Assembly (NCBI GenBank): GCA_013339895.1
Contig: JABACO010000006.1
Coordinates: 3,924,320 to 3,988,319 of the forward strand
Source: Ephydatia muelleri
Lineage: Eukaryota > Porifera > Demospongiae > Spongillida > Spongillidae
Direction of reading: 5' to 3'
DNA: 64,000 nt
Of the stretch, positions 1 to 10,880 are shown in pieces (the first letter of the stretch is position 1; each line of letters starts with the position of its first letter). A program made the position numbers and the translations under genes. The notes under the pieces are model-generated. The model saw only the letters and a list, made by a program, of their open reading frames with translations, searched no databases and was not told where the DNA came from.

Positions 1-3000
1 AGTGGTAGTGAACCCCTCCTCCAGTGGTGGTCTTCCTACAAGCTACGGTATCACCATCAGTAATAGCAGCTATGGGTACAGCAATTCTACACCAGCTTTT
101 CTCAATGGGTCTGCAATGTTCACCTTCACTGGTCTGACAATTGGCACCAACTACACTATCTCAGCAGTGGCCATCAACTGTGCTGGTTCAAGTAGTTCAA
201 GTAACCCTACCACAATCTACGTCTCATGTATGTGTAAGGTTTACTGCTATTTAATACCTTGCGCATGTGCACATGCATTTTACTATGCATCTGTTTCGAC
301 CCTATGCATGCAATCAGTATTCTTGCATAGCAAGCACCTACATGTACTGTACCCTGCTGTCATGTGTGTGATTGCACACCTGTAGTTCCATGACAAGTTC
401 AGCATTGTTTTGATTTATAAATAAGTATTCAAGTACTATTGTATAGTCCCAAGTGGTAAAATCACGTTTTCTGTGTTAGTGTTGATTCTTATGTAATATC
501 TTATAATAGACAATGAAACACTGAAATCTGATTGGCCAAATGCAGGGATCGGATTTTCGTAAAAATCTGATTGCATCCTCTGAGTGCCAGTGTCTGGGTA
601 TTCTAGGTGCCAGTGTCTGGATATTCTAGGTGCCAGTGTCTGGATATTCTAGGTGCCAGTGTCAGGATATTCTAGGTGCCAGTGTCTGGATATTCTAGGT
701 GCCAGTGTCTGCCAGGGTATTCTAGGTGCCAGTGTCTGCCAGGGTATTCTACGGTAGAATACCAGCCCTTTAGTTAGCTCTAAATGTAATAATGCAATAA
801 CCAATAATACAGTGTACACAATGAATATGCATGCAGGAATAAGTTACTTTGGTCCATATTAAACACTACGGATAGGCAAGAATTGAAATTTCATGTATAT
901 TCTTGTATCATTACAGAGCTCTGCATTGTATACAGTCTTTTTCCCCCTTCTAGGATAAATCTTTGCAGCCAATACTGAGGTTCAGTACGAAAAATGGTTT
1001 TTATAGGATCACTACAGTACCACTTGTTCCTTGTCCATTCATGCCAAACGTGAACGTAGTAATTTGTGTCTACACTAGTCTTTTTAGACACACCAGCAGC
1101 TATGGCATTTCTATTTCTTTGTCTGTCTTTGGGACTGAAAACGATCAATTGTCAGGCAAATTAGGCAAATTGGCAGCAGAGAGATCTACGTGATTTTGAA
1201 TATCATGTAGATCTCTTGGTTTCAGTGTCTAACTATTATTTAATTCTTATGGCAATCGCCACTACTGTGATTAATTTCCATTTATTTCCACATCAATTAA
1301 TATGGTTGTGTGATGTCAAAATGGTGAGCTTGAATGCTCTTCCCATTTGAAAGTGAAATGGTCTCAGAAGCAGGCACTATAAATAAAACCATCTGGAATG
1401 GCATCCCAAACCATCACTGACATCCCTGCTGCTGACTCCTGTTGAGCAAGAGTTCTGCGCATCTGTAGCCATGGAGGCTTGTCATCCACCTTCCAATATG
1501 GCATGCCATCATACAAATCATCACGTCATGTCAAATTAGTCCAACGTCCATGATGTAGTACTCCAACAGCAGCACATCTTTATTGGAGAGGTTCCGGCAT
1601 CATGCCCCTAACACAATGCCTGTGCATTACTACCTGCCAAGTAGCCTCTAAGTACTGTTCATCTTCTCGCCTTGTAATAATGTTGCAGTTATATTTCTGT
1701 GCCCTACCAGCTCTCAGCGGACAGCCTACCTTCACTGGATGAAGTCTTTACTCTGAAGTGTTCTCTCATCTATTTCGATATTCCCAGGTATAAGCACATA
1801 TTGTGGCATTCTGCCTGCCTGTGCAGGTGTTCTGTTATCCTCCCTCTCAGCAACTCTGCTGAGATGTGGGGTTCAGATTTCAATGCAACCAAATTATGTA
1901 CTTTCATCTGCCTCTGCCAAGATCAATCAGCAGTGTGAGTTTTGGGAATGATGTCCCCTCCCAATACAGACACCCTGGAACCAACTATCTGCCGAACATT
2001 ATCCTGCAACATGAACAATCTTACCTTCAGATTCCAATGTGATGTGGTCTACTACTGGCTTGTACATTCAGCACTATTTAGAGATACATGTACGGTAGCA
2101 GAGATTCCCATTTCAACTTCCATTTGGCATCTTCACGGAGGGGTCAATATGCCTATGCTCCTGCTATAGTTTTCAGATACCCATAAGCAGGTAGCTTTGA
2201 AGGAAGGTGCCTTAGACATAGCATGAATCATTCTGCCGCCTGATCAGCAAATGTCTTTGTGTTCTGTTCAAAGCAGACATCTTCTGTCCCTCCATTCTGT
2301 GTTGCTCAGGGGTGGTAAAAGTTCATCTCTGGCCTCAGACACTGTTTAGATAGCCACTGGCTTGAGGCTGGCTTTGTCTGATTAAAGTTGATATGAAAAA
2401 TGCTTAAAACTTAGTCTCTTGGCAGGCACTTCTAGATTAATGCACCCAACACTTCCTCTATCTCCTTCTTTGGACACAGTGGAGCTACAGCCAACATTCT
2501 TTCCTGTGGTACTCTCAGGGAACTTATTCTTCCAAGTTGGGAGTATAACATATAACCATCACCAAGGTACAATGGCTGCCGCAACCTTCTTTTCCTTGCT
2601 TGGCACCTGGATGATGGAGTGCAACATCAGCTGTCCAGTGTGTTGTCTCTTTTCTTGAGGAGCTGGGTCCTGCAGGAAGCTTTATTTAGAATCCTCCTAC
2701 GTGTACATACAAACCTTTTGGCAGCAGGTGAAGAAATCCAACCTCATCATTATGGGTGCCCCCCTTGGGACATAACCTGCCTCCAAATGTGCTGCTACCT
2801 CCATCTTACTCTCCTCACTGGAAAAGCTTGGTTCTATTGACTCTCAAGTCACACTGATCCTTCTGCGCTTTTGTGGAGCTTTCACTAAGCTAGTACATAT
2901 TGCGCATTTCACACCTCCATGACAAGAGCTGCATTCATTTGATCTGCCACTCTACCACTTCTTCACAGAGTGTTGACACAACCAACAGCGCATGGCAGCA

Positions 3001-3662
3001 GTACTATCGGCTCCTGTCTCTCTGCCTTATCACTTACCTATAGCCTTAATTGCTTCAGTTAGTGCAACAGGATGGGTCACTTCCTCTGACCATTTCCTGG
3101 CCGATGCACTTCAACAAATGCATGTGCCATCAGAGGATGTGTTGCCTTTGATACTGCAATTAGCATTTCCTTGTCCCTAGCCCTTAGCATTTCCTTGTCC
3201 CCAGCCCTTAGCATTTCCTTGTCCCTAGCCCTTAGCATTTCCTCTAATAGTGTGCAGCACCATAGACCCCGCCCCCTACCTGTGGAATGGCCGGCATTGA
3301 CTTTAGGGTATAGTTTGACCTTATCTAGGTGAAAGGAGAGGTTTGAATGCTCACCTCTGGCTCCATAAACCTGTGCTCCACCGACAGAGCTACATATATT
3401 TTAACCCCCATGAGGTGTAGAGGACATGAGCCCCTGAGATTGAGGCTGCAGCAATATCTTCACTAATATCCCTAGTGGCTGACCATGTTGGTAGTTGGGA
3501 GTGGATATGGCTATCAGCCAGGCTGGAGGTTAACATCTTCCTCTCTCAGAGTTCACTGCTGGCAAGGCTTGCTTGCTCTATCACATGCTTCAGCCTGACT
3601 CTATGTCATGGCTGTGCTTGCATGTAGATAAGGGCTGTACTCCATACTCCATACAGGCTGTA

Positions 3663-3705
<43 letters not shown>

Positions 3706-4996
3706 GTGTTTGTGTGTGTACATGCGTGTGTGTGTGCGTGTGTGTGTTTGTGTGTGTACGTGTGTGTATGTGTGTGCATGTGTGTGTGTGTTTCCGCGTG
3801 CGTTTTCAGAATCAGAACTGGAGGGAGCATACATGTACATCTCCTTGGCCAATGAATCCTATAGAGTGTGGGGCACAAAAGCTCAGAGGTTTTCTGCCAC
3901 CTGGCACTTCACGTTATGTCACAAGGTCCACAAACCTAAGTCCTTGGTGTTATCTAGCTACCTCAATATGTCAGCTATGTGGAGGCTTGGTTCTCTTCCT
4001 TGGGAGATTGCATGCAATCATGTGTATCTGCAGAGAATGATGTACAATATGTGTTTGCAAACATTGTCTTATGCCTCAAATTGGTGTGCTTCATTGCAAT
4101 CGCCAAAACAGTCAGAACCACTCACACATACATGTACTGTATAAAAAATGTATTTGCATTGGATGCAGGGCAATCTCCTCCAACTTCAGCAGCAACACCA
4201 AACCTCACAACTCAATGTAAGGCACCTACACAATTGAGCCCTTTGCTGTTGCATATTCATGTACAGTACATGTATGGGTGCCAGGGGCCCTCATGGCTTC
4301 ACTGCACACCTCTCCTTAGATTGTCATTGTTTCGGATTTATCATTTTCAAGGCATGCTAAAATGATGTGATGTGCACTGCCCCAACACTCTACCTTGTTG
4401 ATTACATCATATCATTTGTGTATGTGAATATTCACATCATCATTTCTCATTACTGTATTAGTTTTGACCAATACTGTATGTAGAGAATTTATACTTCAGT
4501 TTTCAAAGCCACCTTGAATTGAAGAAGACCTTTATGTGCTGAAGAACAAGAGCCTTTGCATCAATGGATGTGTGCTCTGTCTTTTTTGAAAGACTTCACA
4601 AGTCTGGAGGCCAATGATTGTGTACAAGTCCAGTGAATAATTATTGCATAAAGCCATTGAATGTACATATGTGTACACTTCTATGTTGTTTAAATAACCA
4701 TTGCACCCACTGATGATTGGATGCATCTTTACTTGACAGATACCATTATTGGTGCAGTAGTTGGTGTATTACTTGGAGTAGTAGCGGTGATCGTGGTGAT
4801 TATTATTGTTGTTCTACTGATCCACCTGTGCTCATCATCCAAGAAACGTACATGTAGGTTGCCATGGACACACTTTGCAGTATATGATGTAATTTGTTAC
4901 ATGCTATTTGTAACACTTGCAGCCACAATGAATAAACAGCACGATGATGGTGCAAAGCAGGAGGCACCTCGTAAAGCCACATCCGAAGCCTCCTAA
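1..4996 (+). CDS. 3' part of a membrane receptor gene (FN3 exon, linker, TM, tail)
   Basis: The gene enters the window already inside an exon. Exons read as 1-227 (C-terminal part of a fibronectin type III domain, with the AVAINCAGSS block shared by the other receptors here), 4169-4216 (16-codon Pro/Ser/Thr linker), 4740 to about 4853 (strongly hydrophobic membrane segment, GVLLGVVAVIVVIIIVVLLI, then SSSKK) and 4923-4996 (short tail ending TAA). AG/GT borders and phase 1 joins agree throughout. The third exon could also end at 4847, since a second GT gives the same phase. The tail is short, charged and lacks tyrosine, unlike the two complete paralogs further on, so its signalling must differ. 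The 3.9-kb intron 228-4168 is filled with repeats and retroelement relics. Upstream exons are outside the window. The product is probably a single-pass surface protein; ligand unknown. Confidence 0.7.
228..2740. other. Large intron: non-coding and unrecognised sequence
   Basis: First part of the long intron between the FN3 and linker exons. Apart from the minisatellite at 580-755 I see no coding unit. Open frames of 60-85 codons at 890-1190 and 1700-2660 overlap on both strands and show no domain. Part of 1300-2700 may be the worn upstream half of the non-LTR relic recognisable from 2750, but I could not align it convincingly. Confidence 0.5.
580..755. repeat. Minisatellite, about 23-bp unit, seven copies
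   Basis: The unit AGGTGCCAGTGTCTGGATAT followed by TCT is repeated about seven times. The last two copies carry an extra GCCAG insertion that lengthens the unit. It lies in an intron and no coding role is seen. Confidence 0.9.
2750..3180 (+). pseudogene. Degenerate non-LTR retrotransposon ORF fragment
   Basis: Conceptual translation gives LGAPLGT, then VTLILLRFCGAFTKLVHIAH, interrupted by stop codons, then an open stretch from 2992. The same order (LGAPIGD, VTLLRMCGSFCRMVHIAR) occurs at 5490-5690, and a third version at 25790-25900, so this is a heavily decayed copy of the same element in the same orientation. It is not expected to make protein. The family assignment rests on the better-preserved copies. 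Confidence 0.6.
3165..3245. repeat. 24-bp tandem repeat, about 3.5 copies
   Basis: The unit AGCATTTCCTTGTCCCTAGC plus CCTT is repeated just after the non-LTR relic. The same unit, followed by the same TAGTGTGCAGCACC sequence, occurs once more at 10310-10370, so both sites descend from one repeat family. Confidence 0.85.
3246..3667. other. Intron stretch without recognisable gene
   Basis: About 420 bp of intron between the 24-bp repeat and the TG microsatellite. I see no open frame with domain character and no repeat structure here. Confidence 0.4.
3668..3790. repeat. (TG)n microsatellite, interrupted
   Basis: A long run of TG dinucleotides with CG, TT, TA and CA interruptions over about 120 bp. 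It creates open frames in several phases (Cys/Val or Thr/His polymers), which are artefacts of the repeat. Confidence 0.95.
3805..3965 (+). repeat. Dispersed repeat with an inverted partner at 10185-10285
   Basis: Blocks including TCAGAATCAGAACTGG, ATCTCCTTGGCCAATG, CACAAGGTCCACAAACCTAA and GTGTTATCTAGCT reappear as the reverse complement, in matching order, at 10185-10285. The class of element is unknown. No terminal inverted repeats or target duplications were found. Confidence 0.65.
4217..4739. other. Intron between linker and membrane exons
   Basis: AT-rich 520-bp intron bounded by GTAAGG and a TTACTTGACAG acceptor. No internal feature recognised. Confidence 0.5.
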
Positions 4997-5342
4997 GCGG
5001 TTTAAAACCAGGGGCGATTCAGACATTTTTGAAGTGTGTAGTTCTAAATTAGGATCAATTTTGGTATTATGGTAGTGAAACTTTTCATGCAAATAATTTC
5101 TAAATTATAAATAGATATAATCAAACCACGGAATTCAAAATATAAGAAGTATCATTTTTCTCAAGATTTATCTTAACATTTTAGTCTTTCAATACATTTG
5201 CACAAACTGATTCAAATGAATAAGATAGATCAATTAACACTTCAAGGAAAATAGGTGTATAAGCTATCACATGATACGCAATAAGCTCCTAGCTACCTAA
5301 ATTTGTTCACCAAGTGCAGTTGGGGTTTCTTCTTCAGCAAAG
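4997..5342. other. AT-rich 3' flank
   Basis: AT-rich spacer between the first receptor gene and the non-LTR relic. It should contain the transcript end of the receptor gene, but I did not identify a decisive polyadenylation signal. Confidence 0.4.
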
Positions 5343-6778
5343 ATGCAAGAAATGAGGTTTTCTTCAAACGAAGGGCAAAGACTTGCTTTTGAGGACATGA
5401 ACGCGATGGCCAAGTGCGAGTTATTCAGTAGAAAGGGCAACACCTCTTTTCCACCTGATGTGAAGTGTTCACTCTTGCCCAACTTGGATACCCTCGGTGC
5501 ACCAATCGGTGATTACTTGCACTGTTCTAAGTTTATTGCTGGTAAGTGTGCAGAGTCCAGGAAGTTGCTGTCTGGGCTGGTGGATGTGGCTGCAGTCAAT
5601 CTCCAGGTAGCAGTTACCTTGTTGCGCATGTGTGGTAGCTTCTGCAGGATGGTCCACATAGCAAGGGTCACACCACCCAGCCTGGCCTCAGATACTCTGA
5701 GGTCCTTTGATGAGGAGGTCCAACGATGCTTTGCACTATGCACAGCCATTAAGTTCCCAATGGGGCATGGTGTCAGGCACAGCTCGGACTGAAATTTGGT
5801 GGTCTAGGCCTTCGCTCTGTCTCACTCCATGCTGCCGCTGCCTTCATTGCATCCCTAGCATCCTCCGGCTTTGGCAGTGCTGATTATATCCATCTTCAAC
5901 AGGCAGTAGTGGCATTTAACTCCCAGGTCTCAGTTCCCAATGCCATCTCAGTTATATCCGTTCTGGCCTCTCCCACTCCTACCCAGAAGGTTTTGTCTGG
6001 AATGATCGAGAACCAACTTTTCTCCACCTTGTTGGAGTCTTCCTCTCATGCCAACAGAGCTCGTCTCCTGTCAGTGGCAGCCCCTCATTCTTCCTCTTGG
6101 CTATCAGTGGTTCCTTCACCTGGATTGGGCTTGCACCTCGAATCCAATGAGTACTAGATGACCATAAAGTGGTGGCTGGGACTGGACACTTCAGGTCGAT
6201 CTATGTGTCCTTTCTGCCCTGATACGGCCCTCGATCCTCTTGGTCATCATGCTGTGACTTGCAGACATGGAGGAGATGTTGTGATACGCCACAATCGCTT
6301 GCAGGATAATATCTTTGACTTCTGCCGTCATGCCCACCTAAGCGTTAGATTGGAGAAAGGCAATAGCTCACTAGAGACCTTGATCACACCAGACCTGCTG
6401 ACATTCTCATTGCCGGATGGGACAGAGGCAAACCAGCTGCACTTGACATCACCATCACATCACCCCTCTGCCCGGCCATCTTAGGTGAGTCATGTCAACA
6501 AGCTGGTGCAGCAGTCCTTGCAGCAGAGGCCCGGAAACTACACTCAAATGGACCCAAATGCCAGGAGTTAGGTTGGTCCTGCATTCCATTGGCAGTGGAG
6601 ACATACGGAAATTGGGGCAAAGAAGCCCATGATACCATCTCCAGGCTGGCATCTCACTTGGCTATTCACCAGTCATCACCCAAGTCATCAGTGGTGGCTG
6701 AGATTTATGGGAGATTGAATATGACCCTGGTCCGGTCCATCGCCAGAGCCATCCTGGCCAGGGAGCTCCCACCCCCCT
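5343..6778 (+). pseudogene. Non-LTR retrotransposon ORF, C-terminal half, frameshifted
   Basis: Three open pieces in changing frames make one conceptual C-terminal half of a reverse-transcriptase polyprotein. In order: LGAPIGD and VTLLRMCGSFCRMVHIAR (about 5490-5660), QLGLKFGGLGLRSVSLHAA (about 5780-5840), then WWLGLDTSG, a Cys/His zinc motif (CPFCPD...LDPLGHHAVTC, about 6200-6260), GGDVVIRHNRL, and after a 1-base loss near 6430 the piece KPAALDITITSPL. The TPDLL plus LDIT spacing resembles a PD-(D/E)XK endonuclease, as in site-specific non-LTR elements. The layout is seen directly; the endonuclease assignment is inference. Frameshifts near 5770 and 6430 and a stop at 6155 make it inactive. 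Related copies lie at 2750-3180 and 25425-27050. Confidence 0.65.
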
Positions 6779-6784
6779 AACTGT

Positions 6785-7165
6785 CTATGTAAATGTCCTA
6801 TGTTTCATCTTGATCCATTTGAATCGCAGTGACAAAAAACGGAACGCCCACTTCTTTTCGAGTTTCTTACCTTTTTTAAGCCCTTCATCAACCAAAAACT
6901 GTCTTGCTGTTTCGGTGTTGCTCTTAAACTTCTTAAAATACCTGGTGTGAGCTTCCAAGTTCGTTATTTTGTGCTTTTCTGTCATGGCCAGCAAACGTAA
7001 ATTATGTTTACGCGCGCGATAGGAATTATTGGCAAAAACATAAACGATATCGATGTTGTTGAAGTTTTTATGACAGAGCCGACGCCGCCGTTCAAGCAGG
7101 TGCGGCCATGGCCGCACCACTTTTTGAGGCTTAGCGTTTTTTTTTTTTCTTAATGTTACCGGCAA
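6785..7165 (-). CDS. Uncharacterised lysine/arginine-rich ORF (doubtful)
   Basis: A 126-codon open frame, very basic, with EKHKITNLEAHTRYFKKFKS in the middle and no stop interruption. I do not recognise the family. The first codons run through a poly-T/poly-A tract that gives RKKKN, which suggests the N-terminus is not real, and a second ATG at about codon 60 would be an equally good start. It lies between two transposon relics and may be part of one of them or chance. Confidence 0.2.
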   Translation of the reverse strand: MPVTLRKKKNAKPQKVVRPWPHLLERRRRLCHKNFNNIDIVYVFANNSYRARKHNLRLLAMTEKHKITNLEAHTRYFKKFKSNTETARQFLVDEGLKKGKKLEKKWAFRFLSLRFKWIKMKHRTFT

Positions 7166-7370
7166 GGATTATGGACTGAGGGCCTAGTCAGTAGAGTTAC
7201 GTACCAGTATGCATGTTAATAACGGTCTTATTGTGTCTGAGTTGAGTTATTAAAATCATGGAGGCTCAAAGTAGTCACATGCACATCAACATCGATATTC
7301 CACCAATCGCTAACCAACCGAAGCATTCTTCTCGGCGTTTCTGCTCAGATGAGAACATTCAATTACCTGT

Positions 7371-7920
7371 TTGGGGTTATGTTGGGATATGAAATTCTTC
7401 GCCATACTGATAATCTTAGTAAAGCCCTGCAACAGGAGGCACTTGACAGCATCAGAGGGACAGGAACTGGGGAAAATCGCTATTGAATGTCTCCAGAAAA
7501 TGAGAAACGATATTAAGTTCGATCATTTTTGGGAAAAAGTTGAAGCGGTCAGAATAAATGTAGATGTTGTAGAGCCAGCTGTTCCTAGAAAAAGGAAAGT
7601 GCCAGAGAAGTTTCAGGTGGGAAATGGAGAGTACTCTTTTCCAGTCACTGTAAAGGAAGTTTATCGACCCCAGTATTTTGAGGCACTTGACCTTGCAGTA
7701 ACATGTGTTTGACCAGCCAGGGTACCGTGTGTTACAGAACATCGAGGATCTGCTTATAAAGGCCTCACAGCCTGGCACTACTGCAGATTTTGTGACCGAA
7801 TTGGAGTTCGTATGCAAATTCTACGGCGAGGATCTACACAAAGATAGACTAACTGTACAACTAGAGACAACTTATGATTTGTACTTGCCTTCAACTTTGC
7901 AGCCACTGCTTTTCGCTATT
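7371..7920 (+). pseudogene. hAT-like transposase relic (ZMYM1/DUF4371-like)
   Basis: The translation has ASEGQELGKIAIECLQKMRN, FDHFWEKVEAV, VPRKRKVPEKFQVGNGEY and YRPQYFEALDLAV, then in another frame FDQPGYRVLQNIEDLLIKAS and a tail of about 40 residues. This order is what I know from the C-terminal half of hAT-derived proteins annotated as ZMYM1-like or DUF4371 in many invertebrates. The two halves are out of frame near 7706, the N-terminal transposase core is absent and no terminal inverted repeats were found, so it is a dead fragment. Recognition is from memory of the family. Confidence 0.55.
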
Positions 7921-8339
7921 AGTCTTCTTTGCTCAATATGCATACGTGTTTTGCTTTGCAACAACTAGAATTAGTGGTTCAATTCACAATGCAGTGTGTG
8001 GTATGCCACTAATGGATCACATGATCATAATGTGTAAGGATTATGAACGACATGATAGTAGCTACCAATTGGTGTATTTTTAGGTACAGTGTATTTATGT
8101 ACACTTACAATCACATATTATTGCTTAGCACATCTTAGGAACAACACCTTTCTTCAAAAATTATATTTATAATTCCAAACAACAACAATTAAAATATCAA
8201 TTAAAAGAGGAAATGAAGGGTTATGAATATTTAAACAAACATTTGCTTTTGAATAAGTTAAGTTTTTATTGATTTCTGCATTGGTGAGTTATTACAGCTC
8301 AATTTATTTCCTAGTTCAATTAGTTGCTATGATGAAATG
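7921..8339. other. AT-rich spacer without recognisable gene
   Basis: No domain-like frame, RNA gene or repeat unit seen. The small open frame continuing to 8083 is in a frame unrelated to the hAT relic. Confidence 0.4.
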
Positions 8340-9570
8340 ATTTAGTAATTGAGATTGTTTCTAGTTATTTAGTGTACTGAAACATGCCAATAAACTGCAT
8401 CACTATTATTTATGAACATGTAACATACATACAATTAATGCAGTAACAATTAATTAAATACAGAGTAAGAATCTTTTTTTTAAAGCTGTAGTTCATCTGC
8501 AAACACTTAGTAGATATTAATGTTAATGCCATAAACCATCTGCACTAGTTATTAAATAGCAACAAATGGGGAGACCTTGCATACTGTTGCACCAACACAA
8601 AAGGAGATGTTACGTAGACAACCAATCAGAAATCTGCACAATATGGGAAATTATTTTGTATACTGCCAAGAAATAATATATATGAAGCATATGTACCATG
8701 TAATTAGAGGATCTGTTATTGCATTTGGTTCTTTATATAATTGTGAATAACTTCAGTAATTGTGACTGTGGCATGTAGGCAACAACAATGTACCTTTTTG
8801 TCTTATAGTATTGTGATGGTATGAAAAATAACAACATGGTTGCCATGGTGCCCAAATCATAACATCGTTGCTATGGTGCCCAAATATTAACATGGTTGCT
8901 AAGGTGCCTAAACTAAATTTGACACGTCTGGCATCATGTCTTGCCATTCCGCACTAGTTTACTCAATTAAATGCGTACCAAGCACTAGATTTGTTTTTCC
9001 AGTGCTACTTAAATAACAGCCACAAACCTACGTGCATGTACATTTTGTCAACTTTACAATCATGGCGATCATGATTCAGTACATAATGATGGATGGCTTC
9101 TTAATGGTTTCATTTGAGCAGGGGAGCAAAAATGGATGTGGTAGACACCTACTGTACCAGGCCACCACACACACATACATGTACACACATGCACACACAC
9201 ACACACAACACACATACAACATTCCAATGCCCACTACACTGCAATTGCCACACACCCTACAGCAAATAATATAACTAATGTACCCTTTGAAGTTTAATGC
9301 ACTACATGTAGATACACATAAACCACTAAATTTATGAATTCTTACCAAACTGGTATTTCTCTCTATGCTATCAGAATTAATGACTTAGTTTTCGAGTAAA
9401 GTACCAGCATGTAGTCAATCATGTTCACTTTGTTGATCATTTCACACAGAAATTGACGTAATTATGCAGATGTGCAGGTTGCCCCAGCAGCTAGGAACTC
9501 ACCTTCTGGGAGAGGAGGAAGAGGAGTGCCTCATACCAATGCCAGCCAGCAGCAGGATGTTTTACTCAAC
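8340..9570. repeat. Diverged copy of the LTR element's flanks, without the element
   Basis: Short identical stretches align in order with the right arm: TAATTGAGATTGTTTC (8346 vs 38793), CTGCACTAGTTATTAAATA (8539 vs 38936), CTCTATGCTATCAGAATT (9361 vs 39244), then an ACCAGCATGT...GTTCAC block (9402-9428 vs 39609-39635), followed at 9465 by ATGCAG...GTGCAGGTTGCCCCAGCAGC, which in the arm lies on the far side of the 4.3-kb LTR element (43995). This copy therefore represents the site before insertion. A local inversion relative to the left arm is implied. Divergence is large, with many indels. Confidence 0.6.
9165..9222. repeat. (CA)n microsatellite
   Basis: Interrupted CA repeat of about 55 bp. 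It has no counterpart in the arm copies of this segment, so it grew after that duplication. Confidence 0.85.
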
Positions 9571-9924
9571 CGTTAAGACCTTATAACTATAAACATGTGT
9601 CTGCAATTATTATTTACTTTGATTGTTTGTGAGTGTGTGCAAGCATTGCCTTTGCCAATGTACATGTGTAAATTAGAATATAAGATTGGTTTTTAAACAT
9701 GAAATATACACTATATTTATTACTTCCGTTCGCCTTCAACCTTTGTGACTGTTGCCGAAACGCCCGGAGAAGAAATATCTCATCGGTTTCTACTGTATGC
9801 TGCAATCAGAGCAATGTGCATATCAGTGCCTTTTGAATTTGTGTGACCCCCACACCACACCACTGAACCCACAACACTGACCCCTGAGGTTGTGTTGTCA
9901 CTCACCTCACCTTGGGCCTCCTCC

Positions 9925-10045
9925 CTTGACTAGCACATGTGGACCTTACAGCGCTTCCAACATACAGTCCTCTGATCCTACATACTGTCTGTCCTCCATC
10001 TACTGTGAACATTACAGCTGCTATGAATGGTACATTTTGAGACCA
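9925..10045 (+). pseudogene. Relic of a receptor Ig-domain exon
   Basis: The stretch containing TGTGGACCTTACAG, CTGTCTGTCCTCCATCTACT, TGAACATTACAGCTGCTATG and AATGGTA matches the 3' half of the Ig exon of receptor B (23250-23348), same strand. Small indels break the frame, and neither the upstream cysteine-rich part nor the splice donor is present. Confidence 0.75.
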
Positions 10046-10184
10046 TTATGCTGTGTTGGTCTTGATATGTAGGGGCAGAGCTATTTTAAGTTGAGTCATG
10101 TGAAGCATACTAAATGACAGTTCCTTGTCAATGCTATATTCACATATGTAGATCATTAATGCAATGACTTTCTATCTGTATTGA

Positions 10185-10375
10185 GGCAGCTAGATAACAC
10201 CATGGACTTAGGTTTGTGGACCTTGTGACAAAGTGTCAACAGGACTCACATTGGCCAAGGAGATGTCTCACCCCAGTTCTGATTCTGACAGGTATGGGGC
10301 GGGGTTTAATTAGCATTTCCTTGTCCCCAGCCCTTAGCATTTCCTCTCATGCACACTATTAGTGTGCAGCACCGT
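10185..10375 (-). repeat. Dispersed repeat, inverted partner of 3805-3965, plus one 24-bp unit
   Basis: The reverse complement of 10185-10285 matches 3805-3965 in several blocks. Immediately after it, 10310-10370 carries the AGCATTTCCTTGTCC...CCTT unit and the TAGTGTGCAGCACC tail found at 3165-3265, so pieces of one repeat complex were rearranged. Confidence 0.6.
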
Positions 10376-10397
10376 AAGGCATCAAAGGTAACTAAAT

Positions 10398-10668
10398 CCA
10401 TCCCTCCTCCACCATCCCTCCTCCACCTCCCTCCTCCACCGTCCCCCCTCCACCGTCCCCCCTCCACCGTCCCTCCTCCACCGTCCCTTCTCCATCACTC
10501 CTCCACCACCCCTCCTCCACCGTCCCTTCTCCATCACTCCTCCTCCACCCCATCCCTCCTCCACCCCATCCCTCCTCCACCCCATCCCTCCTCCACCGTC
10601 CCTCCACCATCCCTCCTCCACCATCCCTCCTCCACCATCCCTCCTCCACCATCCCTCTTCCACCATCC
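10398..10668. repeat. CCTCCACC-rich minisatellite
   Basis: About 270 bp of CCATCCCTCCTCCACC-type units, purine-only on the minus strand except for scattered pyrimidines. It produces spurious Pro/Ser and Gly/Trp frames. Polypyrimidine tracts of this kind can adopt triplex structure, but that is not tested here. Confidence 0.9.
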
Positions 10669-10880
10669 TGTTACATGCACATGTAGCGCGTCCGCACTAG
10701 TCCCAGCAACAGTCAGTAACCAGAATGTCTCATACCACAAACACACAGGTATATATATATGCAAAGGTATATCTAGATCTTTCTAGTGTGCGTGCATGTC
10801 ATGTGCTTGGTTAACACCAGAGGTGCAAAGTAACTGGCACTACACTCTTCACCCTCTCTTCTGAGCTCAGTACCCAAATC

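Noticed and set aside
580..755. Regularly spaced repeats considered as a CRISPR or regulatory array
   Set aside because: Tandem 23-bp units without spacers, inside an intron.
1699..2840. A chain of plus-strand frames of 73-79 codons
   Set aside because: No domain or consistent frame. Possibly decayed non-LTR sequence, but I could not support it as a gene.
3573..4144. Long Cys/Val and Thr/His open frames on both strands
   Set aside because: They are produced by the (TG)n microsatellite, are open in several frames at once, and lie inside an intron.
10349..10786. Open frames of 76-145 codons, Pro/Ser-rich on plus and Gly/Trp/Arg-rich on minus
   Set aside because: Composed of the CCTCCACC minisatellite; simultaneous openness on both strands reflects low complexity.
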